A DNA stretch of 64,000 nt from contig NC_018395.1 in assembly GCF_000208865.1 (NCBI RefSeq), positions 2,387,920 through 2,451,919 on the forward strand, in the 5' to 3' direction. How positions within the stretch are numbered: the first letter of the stretch is position 1; each line of letters starts with the position of its first letter. The position numbers and the translations under genes are program-made. The notes under the pieces are model-generated. The model was not told the DNA's origin. It was given only the letters and a program-made list of their open reading frames with translations, and made no database searches. The DNA comes from Neospora caninum Liverpool (lineage: Eukaryota; Apicomplexa; Conoidasida; Eucoccidiorida; Sarcocystidae). Shown one piece after another: positions 1-14,521 of this stretch.

Positions 1-3000
1 GCGTCGGAGTGCGGCGGGCACAGGAGGTCGTGGAGCCAGCGATCGCCGGGGAGGGAAGCAGGGAACGGAGGGGAGGAGGAGTACGGGGCGAGGGGGGAAG
101 GCGCGAAGGCGAGGGGAAGGGGAAGGCGATTGACCACCAACACAGTTCGCGCCTTCTCTGCAAGCTCGTCCTGGTCGTCTGCGAGTGCTTGGAGAAGTAC
201 CTCGACCGCGGCGAAGATGCAGGCGGTGCTGACAAACTCTCGACAGCTACCGACGAGACTCGCGGCAAGGTAGAGGCGCCCTAGACGGATTCGCCAGTCT
301 ACGAGAGGCAGCGGCGACGGACCCAAAAGGCTCTGTGAAAAGAAACCAGACACGCGCCTCGGGAGTCCACGACTCCAGGTGAGAGAGGTGGAAGAAACAT
401 GTGCACCCCTGCGACCTCCTTCGAAGCGCAGAAGGAACCAGTCACAGAAGGAAGACGAGCACACGCGCAAACCATGCACGGGCTGTGTATGTGTCACGGC
501 ATGGCTGTTCGTTTGTCGTCACCCTTTCTAAGCTCCACTCCGGGACTCTATCTGTGCACCTATCTGTAGGTATTTCTACAAAGAGACCGATAGGTACAGA
601 GATATGCATATAGACAGACAGATAGATATAGAAATAGATAAGTAGGCACGGAGGAGATAGATACATATCCAGAGATAGATACAGACATGTGCGACATGAA
701 CGTGACAACCAGAACAGGATGGACACGAGCGAGGGTCCCCTGTCAACGCAGCGTCCCGGAGTTGCAAGGAAGGTGGTTCGACGTGGCAGATCCGAAGCGA
801 CGCAGTCGAGGTATTCCATCGGTACGAGATGTTCGGCAACCGCGTTCGCGAGTTGCGCGTCGCTCCTTGCTGCGAAGCGCTGCCGCCCCCGGTACGTGTC
901 CTTACAATCATTTTCTCAGACGTGTGCTTCGCGGCGTCCTGCAGGAGCAGATTGAGCCTTCTCTCCGCCTTCCCAGGCTTGTGCGGCTCCGGGGGATTGG
1001 GTCGGCCGCGGCTTCGCTCGGACTCGCGCTGAAGCCCGCGCAGGACTGGAAAGCTGAAGCCTCTGTCAGACTGCAAGTGTCCTGGTTCTGTTTTCTCTTC
1101 CTCCTCCTGCCGCTCTTCTTCAGCAACGCCTGCTGCTCCGGCTCCGCGAGCGGCTGCCTGGTGCCTCTGAGGGTCTGAGAGACAGGCATCCTTCGCGAGC
1201 TCTCGCAGCCGCTGCAGGCGCGCTTCGGCCTCTAGCGTCGTCGCGGCTTCTTCGAGGTTCGGCAGAGAGACCGACTGATCTGACACGCCCGTGAGGGAAG
1301 ACGCTGACAAAGGCAGAGAAGGCAGGAGGGGAGGTGCGGAAGCAGAGAGAGGCGGAGACACACTAGTCGAGTCGGTCTTCAGGAGAGCAGAGATCCATCG
1401 TGTGAGGACGAGGAGCGCAAGCGCGAGAGCTCGCGGAGGTTGGGTGCGGGGATGGGAAAGGAAAGTCGAGACCGCCGTGATGACCCCCGGGTAGAACTGG
1501 ATCAACAGCGCTTGCGTCCACTTCCGCTTTTCCGCAGCCTCGGCGAGTCTCCACTGGTTATTAACAGACAATGCCGCGCAAAGGGACGGAGCGCAAGTCA
1601 AGGCGGTAGAGTCCTCGGGGCGAGAGGGAGAGCGGCCGAGCTGCGTATCAGACGAGTCGTGCAGAACGAGGGGGAGATCGAGGATCTCGGCTGATGTGTA
1701 CAGACACTGGAGGACCAGGAGCAGTGCATCTCGGTCCAGCGAGACCGCCGAGGCGGGAGCGAGAAGAAGCTGGAGAAGATCGTGGATGGCGATGCCGAGG
1801 ACGACGCCGCACGGAGGGTCGCCGCGCACGCGCGGCACGGCGTGAAGAAAACAGGAAACCGCCACCGCCGATAGAGACGCACCGGGCGCCTCCCTGACCG
1901 GAGCAACAGCAAACTCAGGGCCCGCAGAGGATCCATCAGCACGCGGTGAAGGCGAAGACGGCGAAGGCGATGAAGAAGAGTGAGATGAAGAAGACTGGGA
2001 TGAAGAAGAATGCGAGGCAGAGGAAGGAGAAGGCGCGGTTGGAGAAGGAGAGGCCGATGGAGAAGAGGCAGGAGCGGACGAAATAGAGAGTGGAGGATGC
2101 GAAGCAAGGACGATAGCGTCGACGTGCGCGAGAACGTGGAGAGGCCAGGCGTGTGAGAGGGTGAGACGGAGGAAGGCGAGGATTTGAAGAAGGCAGCCGC
2201 TGCTCGCCTTGACAGCCGCGAGAGACAGAAAGCGAATTGCGGGAACGAGCGCGCCGCCAAAGACAAACGAAAGGAAAGAAGACGCAGGCGACGCCGCCAA
2301 GGACGCAGGCGCTGCGGCCTCGTCGGGGCTGCGCCGCTGTCGATACACCTCGTGGACACGCTGGCAGATGAGGAGAAGCGCTGCAAAGGCAGGAAAAAGA
2401 ACTTCGACTAGCGGGCGGAAGGCAGAGACATCGATCACGGGGGCAGCCGCCGACAGCGAAGAGGCAGAACGTTCGCGGTCGAGTTGCTCGAGACGTTCGA
2501 GGCAGGCAACAAGCTGCATCCCCAGTTCGTGGAGAGAGAGGAAACCTGCCGCAACCTTTTTGGCGACCAGGACTGTGACTGTCTTCTCCCTCTGCGGCGC
2601 CTGGTTCTCCGCGTCCTCGACGGGTCCACCGGCTGATTGGGCCTCTGGGGCGTCTCGCGGCTTCGCACTCCCGCAGGCGCCGTCCCCGAGTTTGCAGGAA
2701 CTCGAGCGGGAGGTCCAGAGAGAAGGAGACAGGAGACCGAGAGACTGGTGAAGCGCCTGGGTCTGCCGCAGCAGTTTCTCGCCGCCCGCGACGGCAGCGG
2801 AAACGGCGGTCCGGCAGGCACTGGAAGGATGGAGAGAGGCAGCGGAAGGACAGGACGAAGAGGAGGGAGACGAGGCAGGGGTTGGGAGTGCTGTCGCGGC
2901 GTCTGTTCGGGACGGACATTGAGCAGAGAGCGCGCGGGCGCTGCCAACCGCCGCTGCTGAGGCTCTGAGGAACCCCACGAGGGCGGTCTCGAACTCCCTC

Positions 3001-3722
3001 ACTTCGACTCGGACTTTCGCCACACCCGAGGAGGATCGCGGGGCTTGGTGACGTGCTCCAAAATAAAGAGGAGAAGAGGAAGAAGAAGAGGAAGGAGAAG
3101 AAGAGGAAGGAGAAGAAGAAGGAGAAGAAGAGGAAGAAGAAGAGGAAGGAGAAGAAGAAGAAGAGGAAGAAGAAGAGGAAGGAGAAGAGGAAGGAGAAGA
3201 AGAAGAAGAGGAAGAAGAAGAGGAAGGAGAAGAGGAAGGAGAAGAAGAAGAAGAGGAAGAAGAAGAGGAAGAAGAAGAGGAAGAAGAAGAAGAGGAAGGA
3301 GAAGAGGAAGAAGAAGAAGATGACGGGTAAGGAGAGGAAGAAAAAGAGGAAGATGACGGGGAAGAAGAAGAGGAAAAAGAGGAGGAAGAAGAGGAAAGGG
3401 AAGAAGAAGAGGAAGAAGAGGAAGGGGAAGAAGAAGAGGAAGAAGAGGAAGGGGAAGAAGAAGAGGAGGAAGAGGAAGGGGAAGAAGAAGAGGAGGAAGA
3501 GGAAGGGGAAGAAGAAGAGGAAGAAGAGGAAGGGGAAGAAGAAGAGGAAGAAGAGGAAGGGGAAGAAGAAGAGGAAGAAGAGGAAGGGGAAGAAGAAGAG
3601 GAAGAAGAGGAAGGGGAAGAAGAAGAGGAAGAAGAGGAAGGGGAAGAAGAAGAGGAAGAAGAGGAAGGGGAAGAAGAGGAAGGGGAAGAAGAGGAAGGGG
3701 AGGAAGAGGCAGAGGAAGACAT
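1..3722 (-). CDS. TTI1-like HEAT-repeat protein, N-terminal part (3' end beyond left edge)
   Basis: Two exons are visible: 3722-906 and 332-1, the latter running off the window. The donor after codons for ...SEKMI (gtaagg) and the acceptor ttttcacag join in phase 0. TTI1 is the TEL2-interacting subunit of the TTT co-chaperone that stabilises PIKK kinases such as TOR. The resemblance to animal TTI1 lies in ordered alpha-helical blocks: FYPGVITAVSTFLSHP (animal FLPGISTALTRL), and after the splice VDWRIRLGRLYLAASLVG followed by VEVLLQALADDQDELAEKAR, matching the HEAT block that begins HWKVRLELVE. The first in-frame ATG (3722) leads directly into about 220 codons of Ser/Pro from a repeat. That repeat is open in every frame, so the true start is uncertain; the pyrimidine-rich coding strand could instead be intron or 5' UTR. 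Low-complexity Ser/Pro linkers also interrupt the HEAT part. Family assignment moderately sure, start codon not. Confidence 0.6.
595..690. repeat. ATAGA/GATA-rich simple sequence inside a TTI1-like intron
   Basis: Degenerate tetranucleotide tract (tagacagacagatagatatag and similar) lying between the two TTI1-like exons, hence intronic. No coding function seen. Confidence 0.7.
3050..3720. repeat. Long imperfect purine (GAAGAAGAGGAA-type) microsatellite
   Basis: About 670 bases of GAA/GAG/GGA triplets on plus, with a regular 24-base sub-period in the second half (roughly 3400-3660). On minus it reads as runs of serine broken by proline. It contains no stop in any frame in either direction, so openness is no evidence of translation. 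The sequence could form triplex (H-DNA) structure. Confidence 0.95.
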
Positions 3723-3905
3723 ATTGGCAGGAGAGAGAGAGAAAGATTGGATGCAGGGGTAGAAGAAGAAGAGGGGGAACCCAGGACACAAAGGAATGCG
3801 GCGAAGGGAGGCGGCGGAAGGCGGTATGGGTGAAGGACTGACGGGGGTCAGAGAGGAAGGGAGGACCAATGCAGATCGCGTCTGATTGATGCCATGGTGA
3901 AGCAA

Positions 3906-6527
<2,622 letters not shown>

Positions 6528-7356
6528 TCATATTCGTTTGAAGATTTGGAGCACGTCTTCGTCCGCGAGGCGGTGACCTGAGAGATCCCACGCACATCAC
6601 AAAATCAAAGACTGCAGAAGCACGGATCACGGCCGGTTTGTGGGTCTTTGACGTTTGTGGAACTGCGACACCATCGCTGACACGAAAATCGACGAAAAGG
6701 AAGAAACGACGGAGGGCGTCGTGGCGAGGAAGAAAGATGGGCAGACGAGCAGAACGGAAACTGGGGAGACAGAGCCAAAGTGGTAACGAAGGGCAAAAAA
6801 GAGCACGCCAAACAAGAGGAGAAAAAAAAAGGGGGACCGAGTGTGGACGAGAACGGAGAAAGCGAGCCAGCCCTTAAGGCACAGTTCTACTCAGAATCGA
6901 TTCCACTTTCACAGACGGAGCGGCCGCACGTGGTTGCGTCACCGTCGTATCTCTGAGATCTACGAAAGAAAAACGGCGAAAAAGAGAGCAACGCCCGCGA
7001 GGGCTATGAAACGAGAAAGGTCTCCTCAAGAAGAGGACAGGAAACGAGGAAAGGACGCAAGCGGCGCACTTAGGCCAACGTGCTGAGGGCTGTGTTTTGC
7101 GCTAGATCCCCAGACGAGGGCGAATTTGAAATCCTTCAACAGTTCCTGAAGCAAAAGAGAGGACAATCGAAACCACACAGCTGCATGTGGGTATGCCTCC
7201 ACACACCACACAATCACAGTTGCATGCATGCGCGTGCCCACAACCTGCAATGCGAGACGAAAAGAAACCGATCCACAGATGAATACACCTACCTTTGACA
7301 AAACGACAAGTTAAACGCACCAGGTGCTGGCAGTCATACTTGCATGCATCTGCTTA

Positions 7357-7388
<32 letters not shown>

Positions 7389-10043
7389 TAGATTGGTAGA
7401 AAGACAGACAGACGCAGCAATATATAGACAGATCGGTAGGCGCGCTGTGACCCCACCGAAGTGGGCGCCTTCGTCGACTACTGCGTGATTCTGCACATTG
7501 CAACTACAGAGTCAGCACATGCCTCAAAAGAGGCGTGGCGACTTGCATGCGAAGAATATATTCGGTTTCCACACGCCGCGTGGTCAGGCCAGGCGCCTTC
7601 GTGCGTTGCAACATGGAGAGCAGAACGCCTTCCAGTTGGTGCGACGGCGAGACAGAAACCCAAAGGTCAAAGCGACTGCGGAGAGAAAAGAAACAAGCTG
7701 CGCACACGGCGGGCAAGAGAAACTGGAGGCGCGTACCTTGTGAATCATTGCAACGGCCGTTTCTACTGTACAGGGGCCTATGGGGACACGAGCCACACGC
7801 CGCGAAGGAGACAAAGTTGTTCCAGAGGCTATACAGGCGAGAAGCAAACGTTCAGCTGGACGACCCGTCTGTCTGCACACCTCCGCAGAAACTGACGCGC
7901 CTCCGTGAGGCATGGGGAGGCCTAGTCGCCTGGATGTCGAGAAAAAAAAGGAACCAAGCAATCTCTAAAGACAACACACATTCATCGCCACGGCAGTATG
8001 AAACCAAACACTACACATATATATATATATATATATATATCTGGCTGTAAAGAGAAGGAGACGTTTAGAAATGCATCTATATATATATATATATATATAT
8101 GAAAGAATATTGATTGCCGCAAAGCGAGAAAGGAATGACAGGATGTATACATTCCTGAATGTATTTATTTCCTTCTTTGTGGGTATGTTTGTGTCTGGCG
8201 GCAGGGGTGAACGCGTGGCAGAGAAGGATCGAGCTAGAGCTCTCACCAAACAACTCGGGATACAGAGAAAAAGGATTAGATGTTCTTATTCGGTCACGGT
8301 TTTGGAAGTACCTCGTTGTTCCGTCATGACGACCGGGTCCTCGAAATCCGGGAACTGGCCCTTCTTCTTCGTGTACACTCGCGAGATGCCCAGCTCCTCC
8401 CAGATTCGCTCCTTCAGCTGCTCGAGATTCCACAGCGCGCCGCTGCTGATAACGACGCTGTAGGGCCTGACCGAAGCGGCACTCGTAGAGAGAGAACAAG
8501 CAGCAGTGGGAGCAGGAAGAGAAAAGACGCAGGCAAGGGGACAGGGGAAGCGAAAGAAAAACGGACGCAGACAGAGACACAGCGGGGGAAAGTTGCAGTG
8601 GGGAGGAGAGACCGATACGAAGAAAGATCGTAAGAATGATTGCAGCAGTGCGGGGAGGAAACAGAAGGCTGGCGAGGGAGAACAGGAATGAAACAAACGA
8701 GTTGAATGGAGACAGGGTAAGGAGACCGGCTCATGAGCTGGATGAGGATGAGAGCAAGGCACTCTCAGTCGCAGGCGGACTGCCCAACAGAGGGGCGAAA
8801 TCCTCAGAGAAGACGAACCCACACACCCACACGACCGCTGAAACCCAGCTGTGGTTTGTGGGAAGGAGCGACAGGGAGACAGCATGGCAGGAACGAGAGA
8901 AGCGGTCGAGCGGCGCGACGAACTGGCATATACGAAAGGAAGAAAAAAACGCCGAGGAAAGAACCACAAGGCCGCGGGCCAGAAGTGCCGGAGACACTTG
9001 CGGAACGGCCAGCATCCAAGCAGAATGTGAACCACTTACCGTCGGGCAATCTTGTCGATCTCATCCAGAGGCAACATGTCGATTTTGTTGTACACATAGA
9101 TGCATCTGACGTACTTCCGGTTGCCTTCCACGACGTCGATAAACTCGTCCGCCTACAGAGGCACTCACGCAAAGATAGACACGAGGAGATGAATCGACAA
9201 GCAGAAAAGGAAAGAAAAACGCGAAGCACCGCGACAGAGACACAGACGGCAGGACAAGCAGAGAGGTTCGAAGAGAACGGGCGAGAGGTGAAGACCTTGC
9301 GAAAAGTGAAACGAGCGATGGCGGGAAGAGACGAAGCGCCTGAGAGACACAAGGGCCGAATCGGAGCCGGGGGGTTGCGGGACTGCAGATGCCGCCAGAG
9401 AGCGAAGAAGGGCACGGCGAGGAAGATCAGCAAACACAGGAAGACTGGGAAGAGCCGGAAGAGAGACGACACAGAAGAACGACAAGAAAGACGAAAGTCG
9501 GGGGCGAAAGGGGAGCAGAGAGAGAACCGGAAGAGCAGAGAGAAGGAAGAGAGCACGAGGACAGGACGCATGATGAAAAACCAAGGGAGAAGCCTACGGT
9601 GCAATCCTCGCGGATAACAACATCGGCGTTGAAGATTTTGTACTCCTGCAAGATTTGCTGGACGGTCTTGAGGTTTAGCTGAGGGCACGAAAAGACAGAA
9701 GACACGACAAACGGGGCAGCGGTGTTCGAGGGGGGACAGCGCTCAGGCAGGTCAGTGACGGGGACCAGGAGGAAGCGCCAGAATCTCCGACAGAGTCCCC
9801 GTCGTGTTTCGAGAGGCTAGCGCCCCCGTTAATACACACGTTACTAAAAGGCCAGTCTTCGGAATCGGAAGAAAAACGTGAGCGTTTATCGACAGAGGCG
9901 AACTCGCAAGACTGAAGGAAATTCTTGCCTAACCGTTGGATCACGGCCGCACCACACTCGGTTGCCTTCGATCAACCAGCCGCCTGCAGACGGTGATGCA
10001 AAAAAGCCACCGACGAAAGTGACCCCGCACATGTTCTTCAATC

Positions 10044-10093
<50 letters not shown>

Positions 10094-13000
10094 TACATAG
10101 ATACATACATATATGAGTATAGATGTGTATGAGGGTGTGTGTGGAAATGTGCTGATAGATATTCGCCCGTATGCGAATCTGTACGTATAGATTTGTTTTT
10201 GTGATGTCCAAATATAAGTATGTGTATATCTACAGAAACGTAGGAGACCATGTCGGTGTAGAGAGTAAAGCGCGGAGAAACAGGCAGAGGGGAGCAGAGA
10301 ACGAGAGACCGACGGGCGGGTTCGACTGAAAGGCACAGAAAAGCGACACTGAGACTCCAGAGGCATCGGATCAGTCTGCCGGAAGCGTGACAGCCAGGAA
10401 ACGTTTTTCACGTACCCGGGGGCAAGGCACGGTGAAGTTCACCGTCAAGCCTCCGCCTTTCTTGATGCGCAGCGAGATCTGCGAGAGAAAACCAGAGCGA
10501 CAGTCAAACCAGCGAGAGACACCCGCATGCAGATTCAACAGACACACACAGATACATGTCAGCGCTCCGAGCCATCGCATGCGCATGCATGGAGGGGCAG
10601 TGGGACCTATCCATGTATAAGTATATGCCACTATGTTTTGTCTATTTAGAAGTCGAGACAGCGAGGAACTTGGGGTTCAACGACACAGACCTATACCAAA
10701 GGCAGCGCGACTGCGTGGCTACATACAGGAGCCGGCGCGTAAAACTGGTCGGTGCATTTTGCACGCACGGGTCTCTACGGAGGCGAGAAGACGCGGTCGC
10801 GTCTCTCTCGATCGGCGGTCAGCGAAACGCGCGCGCTCTTTCTCTTCTTACATTTGGCCGCCGTTTGTTGAGGCGAATGCCAACCGCCTCGAGCTCCCTG
10901 CGAAACGCAAAGCGGAAGGAGGCGCACGTGAGGCTCAAAGTCCGCCGAGAAATCCGAAAAACACCTCTGTGTCGCACCGACGCGCTGGGCGGAAACATCG
11001 AGAGCCCACTCTCGGACACACGAGCGACGGGCGTTCAGTGGGTTGTGCTTCCCCAAGAGTTATCTTCTTAGCTGTGCTCTCTGCTGCCACTAAAGAACTC
11101 TGAACCGGTCAACGGCGCTCAAGACCTAACCCAGACGCCCACTTCGGGTGAGCTGATGCAGCACACCGGAAGGAGACAGGAGGCTATACGGCAACCCACG
11201 GCAACGCCGCTGGACGGCGGAGACACTTGGCGAGAGACCGACCCCGGCGCGGGCGAGGCACGCGCCTAGCGAGACTCAGCAGGCACAGAAAAAAGCGACG
11301 CAGTCCGCGTAGCAAATGACGCCGGGGAAAGGCCTGGAGAGCCGCCCGCAAACGAACCAAAAGCAACGCGCGCGATCCGGGGCAAAGCGACGAGGAGAAA
11401 AGGGTGAAACGAACGAACAACGCCAGCACCTGGTGAGAAGCTGTTGCTGGCGATCGTCTTTTGTGGCGTCCAGGATGACGAGAATCAAATCGCAGCTGTG
11501 CGCCACAGCAATGACCTGAGAAGAACAAATCCGGGAAACGCCGCCGCACCAAAACACATTCTTGAATGCTTTCGTTTTCCGCCGTCTCCCTGTAGTTTCG
11601 CCTTCGACGTGGGCCACGATGAGTCTCGTGCTGGTGATGACAGCTGCGTGTGTCGGGTGTGGTTATGTCTCTCCCTGTCTTTTTTTTCCCGCGGCACTCC
11701 TGTCTTGGATGTACTTCCTTTCAAAACCATTTGAACGTCCACGTGTATGAGTTTCAATAGAAGCGTGTGAAACGTGTGGGGAACGTTGCGTCGTTTCAGT
11801 CGTCCCTTCCCTTCCTGTTTCCTGCTTGTCCACCGTTCGCTGTCTTGGCGCCTCCCCCAAGGTTTCACCCCTTTCGGTTTCTGCTCCCTGTCGGGTTGTT
11901 TTCTCACGTTTCCGGTGCGTTTCTCAGCCTGCAAACAACTGCTATACAGTTCGCTGCCTGAGGCCGTGGGTAAGCACGTGCCGGCAAACAGAAAAGGAAG
12001 CAACTCTTTTCGCCACTCCCTCGTGTGCTTTCCGCCCTCTGAGGGCGATTCCGGCTGTCTTGTACCCGCCCTACAAAGTTGCGTATATATGCATATTATT
12101 TACATATAACTATATTTGCTTGTATACGGATAATTGCTTATACATATACATGCTTACATCTACATGTACACATAGAAATGTAGAGAAAAACTACTCTCAG
12201 GAGAGCGATAGTTCGGTAGCTACAGGTAGACGATCACCTTCGGAAGTCTACGTGTACGCAAAAGTTGCATAGAGCGGTATGATCAGATCCATCGCGGCGT
12301 CGTGTAGAGAGACAGAGATGACGGCGCCCATGGCGAGATGCAGGGGGAGTGTCTGGGTACTACGGACGCTGCCCCGCCTCTCCTCTGACACGCCTCGAGG
12401 GTCTACCTGGCGACCTCTGCCTCGGCCTTCCGCAGCTCCTTCGATGATTCCCGGCAGATCCAAAAGTTGAATCTTTGCATTGTTGACGTAGAACACCGAC
12501 GGCTGGCAACACAGCGTCGTGAACTCGTATGCTCCTACGGCACAAAACAGCCGCCAGGCTCTCAAAAAGACATGCATGGCTACTCGTGCACCAGAAGCAG
12601 CACACCGGTCCGCCGCGACAGATTCAGAAGTGGATGCCCGTGAGAAGGCATCGGTTCCGCTTGTCAGCACCCCTGGAAAACCCGATTTCCATCCTGCGCA
12701 AGAGAAACATTAGAGTACCTAGGATACTGAATATGACTCCATATGGATAATAGATGCAGACAACCAAGCTCTCTCTCGCTCAACGCGTCGTGGTCTATCA
12801 ATCGAACCTCAAAAAGTGGACAAGAAGACCCACCCGCAGCTGATGCTCCGCGGCGCATGGTCAGAGAGACTGGCCGAACAAGGTGACAATCTTACCGACA
12901 GCAGAGAGTACCTTCACCGAGTCCTTGTCAGCAGCCGGTCCCGAGGCAGAAGCAGTCATAGCACTCGGTTGAGATGACGTGGCCGTCAAGGAATTCAATA

Positions 13001-13212
13001 AAGTCGACTTTCCAACAGATGGAAACCCAATCATGCACACGCGAGCATCTCCTTGTCTGAGACAGCATATTTCAAACGCAGATGACGTGCTTCAAATATT
13101 CATGTGTATAGATGCTACATTGTATACATTTCAGATTACATGCATTATCTGTATACTTATATATAGTATGTGGAGTATATACACATAGATAGATAAATAG
13201 ATAGATAGTTAC

Positions 13213-13288
<76 letters not shown>

Positions 13289-14521
13289 CCGCACCCCATG
13301 TATGCATGTGCGGATGGCCGTCGCGACACAGATGTGTTTCGGCCGCACACGGAGCACTGCCAAGACGTTACGATGAGAGGAAAAGAAAAAAGAGCGATTC
13401 CTTCGAGGGCAAACTCCGCATGCAAGGGGCCTACCTCGCGACGTCGAAGCCGTCGCCCTTGCCGCCTCCTGACGTTTTGTTTGTCTCGAGAAGCTGTGAA
13501 CGCAGGCGCGCCAGCTTCGCCTTCAGGCCGCCGAGATGGTGCTGAGACGCGCCAGCAAACGAACACGAGTCTAGCGTCCAATGAATCTAAAGACAAGGCG
13601 AGACGCGACGCCGTCTCGAAAAGTATTCACAAACATAGCTTGGAAAAAACAACGCTGGCCCCGGTGCTGCCGGCTCCACGAGACATCATACGTGAGACAC
13701 ATGCAGCCGAGCTGGCTGCGGAGAGGTGAACCGCCCAGTCAAGGGTTTTCGCGCTAGGTCACCGGCGGCGTTTCGCAAGCGTGGATGCCGGGGCACTCCT
13801 GTCTCCTCGAATTGTTCTCCCGGTTTCTGCGTGTGTTCTTCGCGCGAGGAGGGTTGGCTGTCCTGCGTCAACACCGTACCTCCGTGGCTTTGTTCTTTTG
13901 AGTTCGGGCCATTTCGGCCTCGATCTCCTTGATGCGCTGAGCGGGCAGAGACGCAGACGCACAAATACGTGCTACACAAGAACGTGCATAAAAAGGATCC
14001 GCAAAGCCGGACGGATTTTCCGTCGCCGAAGGGCCAGAGACACACCAGCGAATCATGTCGCAACAGCGGGGCGAACTGCGAGAAGCACCGTGGGCGAGGA
14101 ACGTAGCGTCGGGGCGTCAAAGTGTCTCCGCATTCAAACACCTCCCCGGTCGTCGGCGCAGCATCCCCCACAGAGACACTGAGCTCGCAAACAGATGTGG
14201 CAACCGCAGACTGGGTCTTTTTGTGCACAGACAGCCTTTATAGCCTTCTGTGAAAACGGAGTTCCATGTTCCCATCGCCTGCGTGTCGGGGAGACCTTCG
14301 CCTTTTGACGCAAAAACACCCGTGAACTGCAAAGCGGAGCCGTGGTGCTTTCCCACTGTTTGCTGGTCCCTCTAGTTCCGCCGCACGGAGAGAAAGGACA
14401 GACAGGACGGCCGTTTCCTGCGTGTTCCCCTGTCGACGCATGCACGCCGCACTCAGAGTCTGGGGCCCGCAGGCGCAGTGTTTGCTGAACGGCTGAAAAG
14501 ACCTACTTCCAGGATCCCCAT
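6528..14521 (-). CDS. DRG2: DRG2-type developmentally regulated GTP-binding protein (14 exons, 392 aa)
   Basis: Obg/TRAFAC translation-factor GTPase; the family binds ribosomes with DFRP partners. Exons: 14521-14507, 13936-13880, 13541-13435, 13056-12896, 12534-12407, 11515-11430, 10897-10852, 10478-10416, 9678-9598, 9152-9040, 8466-8312, 7777-7737, 7145-7070, 6577-6528. All junctions are GT-AG and phases close to 1179 bases. It starts [20 protein letters not shown], the DRG signature. G1 GFPSVGKST is at about 70-78, YEFTTL at 116-121, G3 DLPG at 139-142, G4 NKID at 270-273, then a TGS-type C-terminus with [19 protein letters not shown] and a final [11 protein letters not shown]. Exon 1 is only five codons. 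DRG2 is favoured over DRG1 by the start, [11 protein letters not shown] and SPQHVGLSH. About 23 residues are inserted between G1 and YEFTTL. Introns carry several AT and GATA microsatellites. Confidence 0.93.
7355..7382. repeat. TA microsatellite in DRG2 intron
   Basis: Perfect TA run between the last-but-two and last-but-one DRG2 exons. Confidence 0.9.
8016..8100. repeat. Paired AT microsatellites in DRG2 intron
   Basis: Two AT runs (8016-8041 and 8077-8100) separated by about 35 bases; the pair can form a cruciform. Intronic, between exons 8312-8466 and 7737-7777. Confidence 0.9.
10043..10089. repeat. AT microsatellite in DRG2 intron
   Basis: About 45 bases of AT repeats followed by GATA/CATA degenerate sequence up to about 10230, in the intron between exons 9598-9678 and 10416-10478. 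Confidence 0.9.
13184..13287. repeat. GATA tetranucleotide repeat in DRG2 intron
   Basis: More than 20 near-perfect GATA units in the intron between exons 12896-13056 and 13435-13541. It is simple sequence without spacers, so not a CRISPR array. Confidence 0.95.

Noticed and set aside
3045..3841. Lys/Arg/Glu/Gly-rich and Phe/Leu-rich proteins in other frames of the purine repeat
   Set aside because: The repeat has no stop codon in any frame, so these are artefacts; only the poly-Ser frame continues into supported coding sequence.
8733..9688. Two 294-codon frames on opposite strands
   Set aside because: They overlap DRG2 introns and exons; only the short conserved exon segments (9152-9040, 9678-9598) match the family.
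13184..13287. Regular repeat array considered as CRISPR
   Set aside because: Uninterrupted GATA units without spacers in a eukaryotic intron.
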